64,000 nt of DNA from Climacteris rufus (GCA_013398175.1 VZRZ01002434.1:1895147-1959146), one strand, 5' to 3'; shown: positions 12,701 through 26,554, counted from the stretch's first letter. Numbers and translations are program-made. The notes: generated by a model not told the origin, from the letters alone.

Positions 12701-15700
12701 CATCTGAACCTCCTGAAGAACATTTCATCATACCAAAAACCTCAGAATGCAAAGCAACCCAATTGACCCAGAACAGATTGCACTGCCAACTACCTGGAAC
12801 AAGTCCCTGATGAAACACTTACAGGGCTCTGGAAAAGGCTATACATCTTTGCCTCCCTTATTTAGCTACCTCTTACTGCTTTAAAATCCACTCTCTGGTG
12901 CACATCAGTAGGATTCAGCATAAGACTTCTGTTCTGAGTATTCCCCAGTGGCTCTTTATTCATATAAATCACCTGCAAACCATGGAGGTCTGTGATGGCA
13001 AAGCCTGGGAAGTGGCTTTTCTGACATCACCAAAAAAAGTCCTATGCAATAGTCTACAACCCTGCCAGGTCTTTGTAGCAAACTATCAGCTATGTAATTT
13101 TCACTGCTGTTGGTCCTTGTGGGATTCCATCACAACACGACATCAAAAGTGGCATTTGTTCTGCAGCTTTGAGCCACAACTTGATGGATTATTACTTCCA
13201 ACAGAAAGGCAGTTTTAAGTGAATGATGTAAAAGGTGCAGTAAAGAACTTTGGGTCCTAAATATTCCCTAACAGCTACTGCTGTCAGAAAACAATGGACA
13301 AATAGCTGTGCAAGGCTGGTCCCTCTTCCCAAAATAATCCACAACATGCAAGGGGTTTCCCAGTCAGAGGAAACCCAAGAGATGGGAGAGGAAATTAAAG
13401 GGTGCAAAGAGAGATGATGTCTCTCAGCACTGGATAAAACAAACTCTGGCATAAAGGAGGTACAGCAGTGGGTGGATAGTGGACAGACACCTGCACAAAA
13501 GTGGTGTGCATCCAAAACCAGAGTCTGGTTATCACTTTGTTGTACAGATAGAGACCCTTTATTTCCAGGTACTTCTGTTTCTCTGTCTGCCCCTTCATTT
13601 GAACATGCACTTCCTCTGTTGCTACAACTAATGCTTAAGTAAACCACCCCTGAGTGGTTCCTCTGCGTCACACTATTCCTGTTTGCTGATCACTGTTCAA
13701 AAGCTTTTGATGGACAGGACAAATAAAATACAGTTTTCAATCTCTTATCTGGAATGCATTGCACAAAAACTGTGGAGATTTGAACTGGAAGAACTGTGCT
13801 TCCACACTGGCAGCGAGGCACTCTTGCTGTCAAATAACATGGTTTGAGGGAAGCCAACCCATTTTCATTTGTTCCATTGAGCAAACAGTGCTTTCAAAGT
13901 TGCAAAGCATTCAAAAGAAAAAGATACAGAAAGTTGCTTAATAAAATTTACAGAAACTGCTCAGTGATTGACTAGAACTTCTAAACGCTTAATTAGAAAT
14001 GAGCACTTAAGCACTGAGCTTTTGAAACATCAGAGTCCATTCTGAAGAGCCTGAAATTTAATGCCCCAATGCTTAAGGCATTGCAGACCATGAAGACAAA
14101 ATTTTGCCCCTTTTTCCTATGCCTGCATCCACTGAGTTGCCATTGCTGTACATATCTGTGAACACTAAAATTACAGTGTACTCTGCACCTCAATTTACTT
14201 TTTCATTGCACCAGAACATTTTCCTACCATTGCTTTCATTCACTTTTAAAGCACAACTGCATTTTAATCCTGACAAAAAGACTTGCAGATTTTAGTATTA
14301 ATATATATGGTCCGTGCTTGCTACAGAGGGTGGAATTCAAATCCCAAATTTTCTGCCTCTGAAGAAAATCTTGAACTTCTGTGAAGACCTCCCACCAGAA
14401 ACCAGGAAAGAATTAATGGGCTGCTGAGTTCCTAATATGTCCCACCCTGTGGCACCTGAAGGAAGTAGGTGTTAGACTGGCAGGGAATAGCTTGACAGGT
14501 TGGATTTCCAGCTATTTATGGCGACTGGCTGAGGGGCCTGGAGCCAAGGATGACTGTTCCCAAGTAAAGTCTACCTTTGGCAAAGAAAGCCTGGCAGAAA
14601 ATGAGTGATTTTCCTCTCTGCCAGTGACTTAGGGGTCTCTGATACCAAGCGGGATGGAAGTATTTGCTGTTGTTTTTTTCTTTTTTGACTTTATTGATCA
14701 CTGGAGGGGTGAAGAGTCTGCTGAGTGCTGGGCCCAGGAGGGGTGAAGGGGTTTGTGTTCCTGTGTGTTTACTTTGGACTTCAGGGGCCATACAGAGAGT
14801 GGAACTTTTATGCAATGCAGCTGGCAGAAGAAAATCTCTCTGATTTGAGGGTGTTGGAGGGTGGATGGATCAACAAAAATTCAGCAGGAAACAATTTCAG
14901 AGTTACTATTAAATTATGCTGCTTGGAAAGAGGATGTTCTAAGGGCATTATGGCCACACCGATTAACTCTCACTCATCAAAATGACAGTCAAATTTTGCA
15001 ACTAGCCTTGAACAGCTGCTTCAACCTACTGTGAGCAACCTCCCAGTGAAATCACCGTGCCAGTGAAGTTCATCCCCAGTTCCCCTCAGACAGGTACAGT
15101 TATTCCAGGCTGATGGACAGAGAGACACTCCTGTTTCATGAGCTGATTGATGAATACTCAGAGGACATTGCTTGAATAATGTTCACTTGAATGCTCCAGC
15201 AGCTGAAACAGATCTACAGAAAAGGCAAGGGAATTAATACGAAGGAAACGCAAGCTTGAACAACCTGATTTTGGTGTGCTATATGTAGACATCTTGGGGT
15301 AAATATTTTATTTTCTGAAAAAAATAGAGTTTCGTTATCCCAAATAAAACCTGAGTTTTTGTTTGTTTGCTTTTTTGTGGTTTTTTTGTTTGTTTGTTTT
15401 GTTTTTTGTTGTTGTTTTGGTTTGGTTTGGGTTTTCTTTGGCTTAAACAAATAACAAAAATGAGTTACCCAGGCAAACTGAAGAGAGAAGGGACTATGCT
15501 TACTGGGAGATTTGCCAAGGCACAAGAGATTTGGGGTTAAGTCTATCCTCTTCCCCAAGGATTTCAAATCACTGTGTGGGACACAGCAGTGTCTTTCCTA
15601 TAAAGGGAAACTACCTTGAGGTGGTTTGTTCTCCAAAGGTTCCTGGAGCTGTTTCATCTTGCATGGAATATCAGCCAAAGTTCCAATCCTTGTGCAAATA

Positions 15701-18700
15701 AATCTTTTGTATTTGTATATATTGACAGGAAAAGAGGAATGATGCCTGTCAGTCCCACATGACCACTTTGTTGGCTATGGAATTATTATAGCATGTGAGA
15801 GAAGGATTCAAATGCCTGGATACAAGATTTCTTTTTGGAAGGGGGCTATTGTGCAAGCAACCAAACAAACAAATAAAATCTCACAGCACCAGGATCTAAA
15901 GTAAAACATTTCAACCTCACACCCCACATTTCTTGGTAAAAGGAAATGTAGATTAGGACACACAATAGTGCTTTGCTGCTCAGAGTCAGAAGTATGACAG
16001 CAATGTTTTCTCAGTGACTCCCCTGCAGCATAATTGTAGAGATGTTCACCTTATCCCCACATATTCCTAGGAAAACATCCTTCTCCTGACTATTTTAAGC
16101 CAGTTTGAGAAACTTGTTTAAACACAGATGGACAACCTCACAGTGAAATTCAAAAACCACAGATGGGGCATATCAGAGATCAAACTGTAACAAAGCTCTC
16201 TAAGTCTGTGCCTCTTCTTTCATCAGCCAGTTGTATAGCTAACATCCCTTTGGATTCTTTCAGAATTATCTAATTCACTGAAGTATGTGGCTAATTCCAA
16301 GCTGCTTCTTTTTATTAACATCAAAAGGCTTTGGATCAGGCCCTATTAAAAACAAAAAAAAGTTTTTTCTACAAGACTATTGTGCATTTTTTATCAGGTA
16401 CACAATACTGCTTCTGTGATTCCTCTCCCTGCCTCACCTATCATGACACACACGTTAGCAGATAACATGTCATTAAAGAGTCATCAATGTCACCCAGAAA
16501 AGCTGCAGGAAGGTTTCTTGGTCTGCCAAGCAGCAGTGCTGATAAGGGACCACCTGCCCAAGCAGGGCATTCCTGCCTCACCACTAACATTCCCTTCCAA
16601 ATACACAAATGCCTCGCCACAAATTACTGTGGCTGAAAGGGTCTGACTTGCCGTGGAAGAGATGGGAACAGGGAAAGAGGAGTTGTTATTTTAAAACCAT
16701 TTGAAACTTCTTCTGCCTCATTCTGCATTTGAAAATTGCTTATGCCTGGAGGTTAGAGAGTGGCTGTCCCTAAGCATCTGTTTCCTGCCTTTATCTCCAC
16801 CCTTACCACCCAAAATAATGTTTTTATGGGCTTCACAGCAGTTACCATCAATCAATGATTTACAACTGCAAAATACTCATTCTCAAATTACACAGGTCTG
16901 GTCTTCACAATAAATCACGGCCCTACCTGTAAAAGGGCAAAATTTCCCTTACAATCAAGTAAAAAGGCATTCAGTGTGATGCCAGACATATATAACAGCC
17001 CCAGCAGAAAAAGTAAATGGTAATTACAATATCCAAAGATGAACACAGAGCCCTTGCAACATCACCTCCCAAACCACTGTTCAATTACAAGTGTTTTAAC
17101 CTCAGTGAATGGTGTAAATGTGGAGATTACTAAATTCATCAAATTAGTTAACTGTAAATTAGACTAAGTTCCAAAGGAAACTAAGTAATGACACTTTTTA
17201 CATTTCAGACCTTGTAGAGGTGAAGTTGTGTCCTTGAAGAGCTACAGGTAATATTTCCCTACCCTGATACTGTTGAAATGCCCTATATTGGCAATACTAA
17301 GCCCAAAAGTACAAGAAAGTACTCAAAATTCTACAAAATCATTTCTCAAAGCATGACTAATAAGAGCAAACCAGAAAGTTTATAGACTAAATAATTTTGA
17401 AGATGCTGAAAATTATTTCTAAAGGGTGTCTTACCGTAAGACACACCCTTCTGGACACACCACATCTGGAAAATATCAGAATGGAAAGTCAAAGGAGCAA
17501 ATAATCATAAATTTCAACTGAAAAAGGGAGTGAGGGAAGGAGGATTCAGAGAGTGTATTCACTGCTCAACCTTAAATAATGGTATAAGTACCAATAAACA
17601 GGAAGTATCTCTGCTCAGGTGCTGAATATCTTTCTCTCCTACTGAAACATGTATGAGTTGAAGATGTGCAGCACATCATATAACAGGGTACTCTAAAAAT
17701 GGACCCTGTGTTATCTGCCTTCCACTAGAAAAATATAGCATGATTCTTGTTCTTGTATGAGACAGTTTGTATTTCAGAAACAAAATATGTTTTACTCTTC
17801 TGATTGCAATAAACTGAAACTTCCTTCAGAAAATACTGATATTCACAGGACATAAGAGTCTATGTTTACCGGTAATATTGCTGCTTTTAGAAAAATATCC
17901 ATATCCCATGTATAATTGGGATAGTAATTTTAAATCTGTGAATGTATGATCCCTATTAGTCCACAAAAGCCAGACTCCTTCTCCAAACTCCACTCTCCTT
18001 TCGAGTAAAAAAAACCAAAAAACAAAAAACAACCCAGAGGTTACACTAAACCAGGCTCAAAGTTGATTAGATAGAAAACATTCTCCAAGAATGGCAGTAA
18101 AAAGGATGAAACGTTCTGTGTGTGAAAGCATCAGCTCTGGCTGCTAAGCCTTACTGTGGGGATGGGGAGCCACCCTTTGGTCACTGCTCTAAGTGCAAAA
18201 TCAATACAACACCAATGCTGGCGGCTTCTGCCCTTGGAGGAGTGTTCTGGATAAACACCTATAAACTCACTGGTCTTACCAACAGCTATTCCAAGGATTT
18301 GACAACATTTACAGAATGTATCTTACCTTGCAGGGGTGACAGGGATGAGTAATTTCTCCCTGTGTGTGCCTTTGAGCATTTTATGAGCTAAATGTTGTTG
18401 TTACACCTCGTGCCCTCTGTTCCTTATGGCTTTACTGACACACACCAATTCCCACAAACTGAGTGTCTGTGGCATCGCTTCTCACTTAAATGAGGATGAA
18501 ATGAAGCAAAACACTTGTAGCTTTGTAGATTTCTCTTCCCAGAGCCCAAAATGGAGTAAATGAAAAGGTTACACCTGACTTACAAACTACTTTGTGACTG
18601 ACAGTCACAGATGAGTGCGAAAAGCAGAGGAACACACAGAGAAGAACAACAAATTCTGATTTCAGCAAAACGGGCTGGACACTGATGTAGAAAGGCAAAA

Positions 18701-19193
18701 TCCTCAAAGAATGTAAAACACAGATATTAAGCTCCAGAAAGGTCAGCCGACAGGGCAGAAAGGGAAACCTATGGAAACCAGCCAGAGAGATTAAAGTTAA
18801 GCCTCACACAACTCTTATTTCACATTGAAAACCACAAACCATTCCCAGAAAGGAAGAAACTTTTATGCTCCCTCTTAGCCTTGATGTGAGCAACCTTCTT
18901 AAATGCTTCTCTATTTTATGAGAAGGGACTAAGTTCACAAAGCTTTCCATTTACTCCTCCCTCAGGACTTTGGGGGCTGTTGTTCTTTCTTTCAACTCGG
19001 GATCATCCTCTACCATAGTCAGCTTTTGCTGGTCAGTATCAAGGGGAATCAGTCCATGAGACAAAGATAAATAGAGGATATATAAGCACTGGATAACCCA
19101 GACAAAGTAGGAAAGCAGTGGTTTTGAATTTGGACACAGGCTTGAGAACACCAGGACCAGGAAACTTAGATAACTACAGACTATTAGGTGACC
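9745..19193. other. Intergenic, no gene recognised
   Basis: About 9.4 kb of AT-rich sequence without a recognisable exon. A T/G-rich low-complexity tract of (TTTG)n and (GTT)n type lies at about 15355-15435. Open frames here, including a 159-codon minus-strand frame at 13192-13671, show no domain, and shorter overlapping frames occupy the same interval, so I treat them as chance. Confidence 0.5.
15355..15435. repeat. TTTG/GTT low-complexity tract
   Basis: Imperfect runs of TTTG and GTT units with poly-T interruptions. On the minus strand this would be an A-rich tract that could be an old retroposon tail. No retroposon body was recognised next to it. Confidence 0.8.
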
Positions 19194-19245
19194 AAAAAAA
19201 AAAAAAAAAAAAAAAAAAAAGAAAAAAGAAAGAAGGAAAGAAAGA
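19194..19245. repeat. Poly(A) run of 27 plus GA-rich tail
   Basis: A run of 27 A residues (19194-19220) is followed by a GAAA/GGAAA purine tract to about 19245. It could be a mononucleotide microsatellite or the decayed tail of a plus-oriented retroposon. No element body was recognised upstream, so it is annotated only as a simple repeat. Confidence 0.9.
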
Positions 19246-21289
19246 GACTGGAAACAGCCATCAGTATCAGTTCAAAATACAGGCAATTAGCAGAGGTCAC
19301 AATGGGATTACTGGCTGCCTTCTGTTCTGCCACTTGCTGAAGCAGCTTGAATAGCCAAGGAAGCAGCTACAACACTGAGAACATTTGTACTTCTTCACAT
19401 GCTCAACAAGTCTTTCAAACACTACATACCAGACAAACCTTGTGTTCCCACAAGATGAATGGATGTTCCTACTCACGTGACACATTTGGAGATGGAGATG
19501 CCAGGAGCTGGAATGATCTCTCCAAGCCCACATGGTAACTCAGAAGCAACATGAGGACAACACAGGAAATTTCCAGTTGATGAGACTGCAAAGACTCTTT
19601 GTCTACCTCTAAAGGTAAGGCCTTTTTCCTCCAACCACCAGAGAAAGGAGAGCACAGTGAATCACTGAACATTTTCACTGGCTAAAAAGCAGTGTTTTAA
19701 TTATTCTCTGTTAGTGGCTCTCAGACAGTTTTCCTTGCCTGAAAATACAAAAAGTGAATATGAAGTATAGAAGTGATAGAAAGAAAACGAACAAGGCAGG
19801 AGACAGCCATTACAGTGTTTGGTTTCTCTCCTCAGGTATGGGGCCACACACATTGCGTACTGTTCTGTAATGACTTTTGTTTAAAAAGTATTGCATTTAT
19901 TTCAGCCTGTGCAAACGCAGCACATTTAGATTATTACATTAACTAATGCTACTGCTACATTAAACACCAGCTTTGTTAGATGTCACTACAGGAGGTAGTT
20001 GCACCATGGACTGACAAAAGGGTCTGACTGCATTTATAGTCAGAGACATCTTTGTCTTCTGCAGTCGAGCTCTCCAGCTTTTCAAGCTCAATCACTGGAA
20101 GCTGAAACCAAGACAAACCCAGCGTGGAAAGGCCTCTTCAGAAAAAGAGTAATCACACCTAAAAGATGACGTCATAGTATTTGGAATTATGTCTGCACTA
20201 AGAAATTACTGGGTTTGAAAGGACTTGATTAGATTCACCACACTGCAAATACAGGAGTGATGAGTTTTCTTGGTTAATTAGCTAGGAAAGAGAAAGCTGC
20301 AACTTGGATGTGATTCCCTCCACAGTTGACTGCAGGGTACTGAATCTGAAACTGAAGAAAAAATGAAGGAAAGCAAGCAGCTTAATGTGACCAAAATAAT
20401 TTACCATCAGACAATGGCACACTGCTTGGATTTATTCTGGAACACTTCTGAAAGGAGGATCTTATGAAAGCCACCGTATTTCTTCATTGCAAAAGAACAA
20501 CTGTGCTGGCCAAACACAGCATCTACACAATGCAATGTTTTCAAAGGAAAAAACAACACATCAACACAGAGTCAGCTAATTAAAGTACGCATCGACCTGA
20601 ATGGCAGGCACCAGTTTGGGTTGAGGCATTACCTTCTCCACCAGGTTGCAAAAGTTCTGCCCAAAAGGTAAATCTTAGACATCCAGAATACCTTGTGTCA
20701 CGCTTCCTCTCACCCTAAACAAGTTCAAACGCAAATGCGCTCACTCTGGAGAAGCTTCCTGGGATTTTCTGTTTGGATTGCTATGGGTGATTGGAAGCAC
20801 CAGGATTAATGTGTGAGCAGTGACTGGAAGGCACTTTAGGACTGAGACCTTTGCAGCAAGAACTTTTTTCATTCAAAACCATGGAAAAGCAAGGAGTTAA
20901 AAGGACCTTGAGGGAACCATTGCTGACTTCTCCTCCTCTGTGCAATAGGCACCTGTCTTCAAAAAGATCCAGATTCCTGAATTCCAGTGAAGAAACAGAA
21001 AAGACATCTCCACTATTAGCAACACGTTCAGGTGCTTTAAATCTCATCTTATCATGTGGAGGAACAGCTGGAGCAGAACCAGCATCCATCCCCACAACGT
21101 GTTTAGCACACGTCTAACCTGGTTACCTCCTCCCATGGTGACCCAGACCTTTTCCTCTCCTTATTGTGAGGACACACATCCCAGACCGGGGCAGCGCCTT
21201 CAGAAGACACTTATGCACCTGTTGGCTACCAGAAGAAATGGGGCCAATTGTGGCTGTAATTCTCTCAGGCAGCAGGCAGGAAGTGGGAG
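19246..21289. other. Intergenic, no gene recognised; one perfect CRE-like site
   Basis: No exon was recognised. A perfect 8-bp palindrome TGACGTCA, the full cAMP-response element, lies at 20167-20174. Whether it is used is unknown. Several 60-105 codon frames overlap one another on both strands near 21 kb and have no recognisable content. Confidence 0.45.
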
Positions 21290-21960
21290 AATGTGGCAGC
21301 GTATGTGGCAAAAGCCACAGCCCCACAGGCTCAAGACTGGTGGGCACAGCCTGAGGTTGCCACAGTCTGAGGCATTCTCCCTGCTCAGGGTGAGTTTTTG
21401 GTTCACCCCCAGCGTCCCTTGTACCTTCGTTTACATATTTCAGTTGGTTGCTACATTACCTAATGTTCTGTATAAGGTTATGTTCTGGAAATTTCATTAC
21501 ATAAGTTCGGCTCTCTATGGGTTATATGTTAATCCTTGTACCCCCATAGGTTACTTTCCCCTGCTTGTATCCCCATAAATCCCCTGCTGTCCCTAAGACT
21601 TTGCCTTTGGTAGCTGAAGCCTTCAGCTCTCCCGGACCCCTGCGCCGCCTCTCCTGGACCCCGGACCCTCTCCTACCTTCCCTGCTGCTTCTCCCGGGAA
21701 ATAAAAGAGCTGGAAATCACTCCAAGGCCCTTCCCTCAGGTCTTTGTCCCTGCCTGCGCCTGCACCATCAGCCTGGGGTTCTCTCTATCACAGAGGAGCC
21801 AGCACTAAGGAGCTGCCGGACGATGCCCTCTGTCTGGGGAAACTGCGAGCTGCAGCCCCCGGGAAACCAGGGTCACTCCCAGAATATCGCTGAGCGGCCT
21901 CGAGCGGCCCCCGGAGCCAGCGTTAGGAGAAGCTCCCAGAGTCTCTATTCCTGAATCCTC
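21290..21960 (+). mobile_element. Solo LTR-like element (unrelated to copies 1 and 2)
   Basis: A plus-oriented block with LTR architecture: a U3-like region, a TATA-like 'CATAAAT' near 21575, pyrimidine- and CpG-rich sequence, a poly(A) signal AATAAA at about 21701, and a GC-rich downstream segment to about 21955. A 129-codon open frame lies inside, but it is C-rich LTR sequence and not a retroviral protein. No internal proviral genes are present. It ends about 0.87 kb from the KLHL42 stop codon, facing that gene. Termini are approximate. Confidence 0.55.
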
Positions 21961-22458
21961 ACAAAGGAGTATTCACAGTGACCATCTCACAGCACTCTTT
22001 AGAGAGTAACAACACTGGATGGCAGACTTGGGGCAACCTCCACGGAGGCTGGTGACACAAGAAAGAGCCAACATTCAGGTGCCCCTGATGTGGGGGATGC
22101 TGTCAGGAAGTCACTCACAAAAGCCAACCCTTCCATGGGTGCCCAGGATAACTGCTACCAGGCAGGAAACACTGGGAACAGGATCACCACTTTTCATAAC
22201 ATGCAGCTTGATGCCAACTACAATTTGATCTTTCACACTCACTCAAGGAAACTTACAATAATTCAGAGGAAGTTCCTACTTCCTGATAGGACCCCAATTG
22301 TTGGCACCTCTGATAATCTCACTTGTTACCATAGAATTGACAAAAATGGGATAGTATAAACAATTTCAAACTGTGTGCATTTGACAGAACATCGCTTGAC
22401 TAAAAACTATTTTAAAAGAAATATTACCATTGTGATTTTCATTATACTTAATGTTTAC

Positions 22459-22464
22459 TTTATT
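22459..22464 (-). terminator. KLHL42: Candidate KLHL42 poly(A) signal
   Basis: An AATAAA hexamer on the minus strand (TTTATT on plus), 364 bases past the KLHL42 stop. It is the first canonical signal I noticed in the 3' region. The real transcript may use more distal signals, because KLHL42 messages in other vertebrates have long 3' UTRs. Confidence 0.35.
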
Positions 22465-22827
22465 GAATTGTTTCCACTTTTAAAAGATCTGCTTTTTCCT
22501 CATGTTATCTTAGATGAAGAATAAAACTAGACTGATCAGTTTTGGAATTCCTGTATCAGCTGCCAACACAATAATTGTATGTTTAAACTGCAAACAATAC
22601 CTGGTGAAATTTCAATCCAAACCAATAAAATTTTTATATCAAAATCTTAAAACTGTTTCTGGAAGCACTTCTCTTAATACTGGATTTTGCAACTTTTTTA
22701 GAGAGCAGAATCAGTATTTTATGCCTACATTACGCAACCACAATACATTCTGAGAAGTGAACTATTCAGAGGGAGCAATATTTCTTCAAAGGATGATTAA
22801 GGAACTGAGAAGAAAGCCCTGATGCTG

Positions 22828-23279
22828 TTACACTTCTCGCCCATCAGGCAAATACATAGAACAGATCAGGATGTTCTGTCCACAGGCTGGGAAGCGCCCT
22901 AGTGACTCCCAGCTGTCTGTAAATATATTGTACTTCAGGAACAGACGGTGGTCCAGGCTTGAAGACAGAGCAATATTCCTGTTCAGGATATAGACCCCAT
23001 CGTTGTGGAGAGTGCAAGTCAAGTTAAGGCCAGATTTGGACGAGTTCTCATTGAGGTAGAGCCACTCTTTGGTAGCAGTGTTGTAGGACTGCACAGTCAG
23101 CACGTCCTCGCTGGGGCTGGGCCTGTGGGCGGGCCCCAGGTCGAGGATGCAGCCCCCCACCAGGTAGATGGTCTCCTCCACAGAGAGCATCTGCTGCTTG
23201 CGCACGTGCACGTCACACAGCTCCAAGTTGGTCCAGGAATCAGAAGTGGGGCAGTACTGCAAAATGTTCATGTTCCTGC
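22828..23279 (-). CDS. KLHL42: KLHL42 coding exon 3 (last), C-terminal Kelch repeats
   Basis: Final coding exon of the Kelch-like 42 gene (formerly KLHDC5). It follows a clean acceptor (TTTCAG at 23285-23280). The first two bases complete a glycine codon split with exon 2, and the frame then reads RNMNILQYCPTSDSW and runs to a TAA at 22828-22830. It encodes about 150 residues. IYLVGG near the start is a Kelch double-glycine blade, followed by YNTATKEWLYL and YNIFTDSWESLGRF, the usual aromatic and Trp positions of Kelch repeats. In characterised vertebrates KLHL42 is a cullin-3 ubiquitin-ligase adaptor that targets katanin p60 (KATNA1) for degradation, and the C-terminal propeller is expected to hold the substrate. 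Identification rests on close agreement with the known family sequence across all three exons. Confidence 0.95.
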
Positions 23280-26200
23280 CTGAAACAGAGAGGAGACACT
23301 TAGAAATGAAGCATTTTATCAGAAGGCACTCCTGGGGCAGGGCTCTTCCTCCCTACACACTGTGTCAGCCTTTATTGCAGATTGCTCACACTCTGCAGTG
23401 CAAGGGCCTGGCAAATCGGGGGAGGAACAGGGATCACTGAGAACTGCAACTCTCTGCCTCCCACAATAAACCTTGAATGTTCTGTTACTTTGCACAGGGG
23501 AAAAAACTGTCCTACTTCTGGCACATTACATGATGTAAATTGTTTGGTGATGCAGATTTTAGCAGAATAATCCCTACCTTTTAACTTACGCTTTTAAATT
23601 TTGTCTCCAATTGATCTACAAGAATTCTTTTATGAAAAAGGAAAGGGAGCAATATTTTGCTCTCCATTACAGTGGTCACAGATGAATCAAGTTATCATGT
23701 AGACAGTATGCTTCATTAACAACTGTCAAGTGATGATTTATCATCCAAGCTTAACTGTGACAGTTTGCATTTCATTCTATAAATCTAAAATTTACAGAAT
23801 AAAATTTGTAAAGCTGGTTATATTTCAGTAAGTGGCATGGATGACCTAAGAGCATCTTATGAAGACAAACACACATTGTAAAAATCATCTAAGAACCAAG
23901 AACTCTGTGCTCTGTGTGTGTGTTTGAAATAGTGTTATTCTAGAAAGTTGTTACAATATAACCCTGATTTATGGTGCAATGAAGACCCTGGCTGTGCCCA
24001 AGGCTTCACTAAATTATCACAGAATGCACAGGACTCGTTAGCCAGTAAATTCAGTTTCAGTCTCTGGAGATCTGAGCTTAAATCCAACCTCAAGTGACAA
24101 GCAGGAACAGGTTTGCAGACTCCAGACAAGTCTTTTAATAATCCCTGCTCCATGTTACAAGTCTATCCTGCATGATGATTTCCAGATGAGGTCCCAGGGG
24201 GAAGAGCAGACAGGGACATACTGACAAGTTCTGTAAGGGCACAGGTATAAATAGCCAGAAATATAACTGGATTGTCATGAATAAAGTGCATTAGTGGCAT
24301 GATTAGGGAGGTGCTGCTCTGGCATTTGCTTGTACTCTGGTTATTTTCATGGCAGTGCTCTATGAAATTGCAGCTCTACATATAGATGACCTTTGTCTAC
24401 AAACAATGGATCATTCTCTGACTCATTAAGGGGAGGAGAAGTCCCAATTAAGTTCCTAGGCCTATCTATAGCAGTAAACTTCCCCCATAAGAAGTGCTAT
24501 TTGAGAGGAGGTGTATGGAATAGATGTGGCCCTCACGTGCTCAGTCCACAGCCTGGGTCTTTTATATCCACTGAAAAAACAACAAAAACCCCAAAACAAA
24601 ACCCACAATAAAAACATTATAGTGCCTGATATGGAGTTTCTATTAGGATCATCTAGGTTGACATGTGAGAGCTGCAAACTGGAAGGAAGGACTTTATACA
24701 AGAAGTGGCATTATAATTTACAGTGGGAAATTCCAGATCCTACCATCTTTTGGACAATGCAGTCTCAGGAAAAAGTTCTACACAAGATAAAAAATAGCAC
24801 ACAAACCCTACTAAAACTGAAGTATACACAGAAATACAAAAAAATACTGAAAACAACATAACATAAAAAACATTAATTGCTGCACATGTTTTATGTGTGA
24901 ATGTAGCAAACTAGCAAATAAACCTTAGTGTTTCTCAGATCCTTAGGCCTTAACACTTTCTGACATCTGGATAATTCAGGCCAATCACCAGTGCAATTGT
25001 GGCAATTCCGGTTTCTAAGTCTGTCACCTGTCCTAAGTCAAGAGAAAAACTGATTCTAGGCCCTTGTTCAGAGTATTATTTATAACAAGCACAGGCATTT
25101 GTTGTCCTGAATTATTTTGGATTTAAACAGAAGCCTAAATATACTTGTTATGCACTGCTCATAACTTAATACTGTTTTACTGTCCTACTTCCATAGAAAA
25201 AGGCTTTTAGGAACAGACCTAGGCAAACACAGAGGCTTGGAGGGCAGCAGCAATCCCCTGAGGTGTGGAGGAATCTGACATTTCAGCACAGTCAGTGTTT
25301 TGTGCCAGACATCCCTGAGTCCCAGTGCTGGACATAACGGAGCAAAACAGCCACCAAGAGATGCTGTGGTGAGGATGACCAGAGTGCTGGGACTGCAGGA
25401 CACACAACAGCATGGCACTCCATAAGGCCACAGGCATGTTTTCCTCAGTGGAGCTCCCAGGCTTTGGGTCAGAATGGACTGGACACAACGGATTTGAAGG
25501 TTTTCACTACCAGAAGGACCACGAGGGGTAGCAGGATATCTTCTATAAACTTTCAAATGATTCAGAGCTAAAATCTGCTCAGACACTAGAAGGGACAGCT
25601 TGTTCTAATGTCAGTTTAGCTTTGCTTGCAGTACTGTCTGTAAAGTTCTCATTTCATCTGCCATTTGGAAAGAAAGCCCTCGAAACTACTGTGGTCAAAT
25701 GAAGTGGGCAGAGGCCAAATTCAAACTTATGAAATCCTGGTAAATACTGAACATTTGTCATGAACATGTCATTTTAAAAAATCGACTTCTAAAGCTCTGA
25801 GAAAATTATATTCCTCCAAAGAATGGCACTAAGTGCTTAAGGAATGAACAAATAGGAGCTCTTTTTAAATGACTTGTTTTCCCACTGCATAAAAGAAAAG
25901 TAATTGTCAGGAGAGAATTAAACTGCAAATCCTTCCCTCTGTACAGTGTCCTCAGAAAACTGGGTCTAGAAATGAAATAAGTTAAAAGTGTTGGTTCTTG
26001 CTTAAGCTTTTGATTATTCTATTGAGTTATTAAGATACAGCTTGAATTTGCCTGTGAAACACTGAAATACTGTAGTGAAAAGACCATGACATCTATTAAT
26101 ACATGAGAAATACTAATGCAGGCAGATATTTTCTATGCTTTTTTCCTTCTGACAGTCTAAACCCAGCATTTAAAAAGTAAACAAAGTACAGCTGTTGAGG

Positions 26201-26554
26201 CCTCTGTACTATGTGATCAAAATTTAAGAAAAGAGGTAGTGGATAAGCTGGGTGCTGAAGCACCCATCAGTTGATTCTCTCAGAGTAATAGAGCCCCAAG
26301 TCCAAGCAGGATCTGAAAAAAAATATAAATGCCTGATTCTTCCACAACAGAGCTATTTTTTTTGTTCTGTTCCATTTGTCAGTTTCTTTCTACTAGCAAT
26401 TTATTCCCATGTGCTTTAATGAGCATTATGCTCATTACGCATCAGCTCTCTACATGAGCTCAAAAGCTTTCCTGAAAAACAGAGGAGAAAATTATCTGGG
26501 CCTTGGAAACAATCAGGTAAAAGAAACCCCAAGAGGCAAAAGAACACTTGTTAC
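23280..26554 (-). other. KLHL42: KLHL42 intron 2
   Basis: About 3.3 kb between a GTAACA donor (26554) and the acceptor at 23280. I see no recognisable mobile element, RNA gene or nested gene in it. Open frames such as 25185-25586 have no domain. Confidence 0.85.

Noticed and set aside
13192..13671. A 159-codon minus-strand open frame
   Set aside because: No recognisable domain, no splice or promoter context, and another minus-strand frame of 71 codons overlaps it. Treated as chance.
15355..15435. Possible poly(A) tail of a minus-oriented retroposed gene
   Set aside because: No gene-like or retroposon body was recognised on the expected side, so it is kept as a simple repeat.
21565..21954. 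A 129-codon plus-strand open frame
   Set aside because: It falls inside the LTR-like element and is Pro/Ser/Leu-rich because of the pyrimidine-rich LTR, with no retroviral protein motif.
1..22000. PTHLH exons expected to the left of KLHL42
   Set aside because: I looked for the conserved hormone segment on the plus strand and found none. The gene probably lies outside the window.
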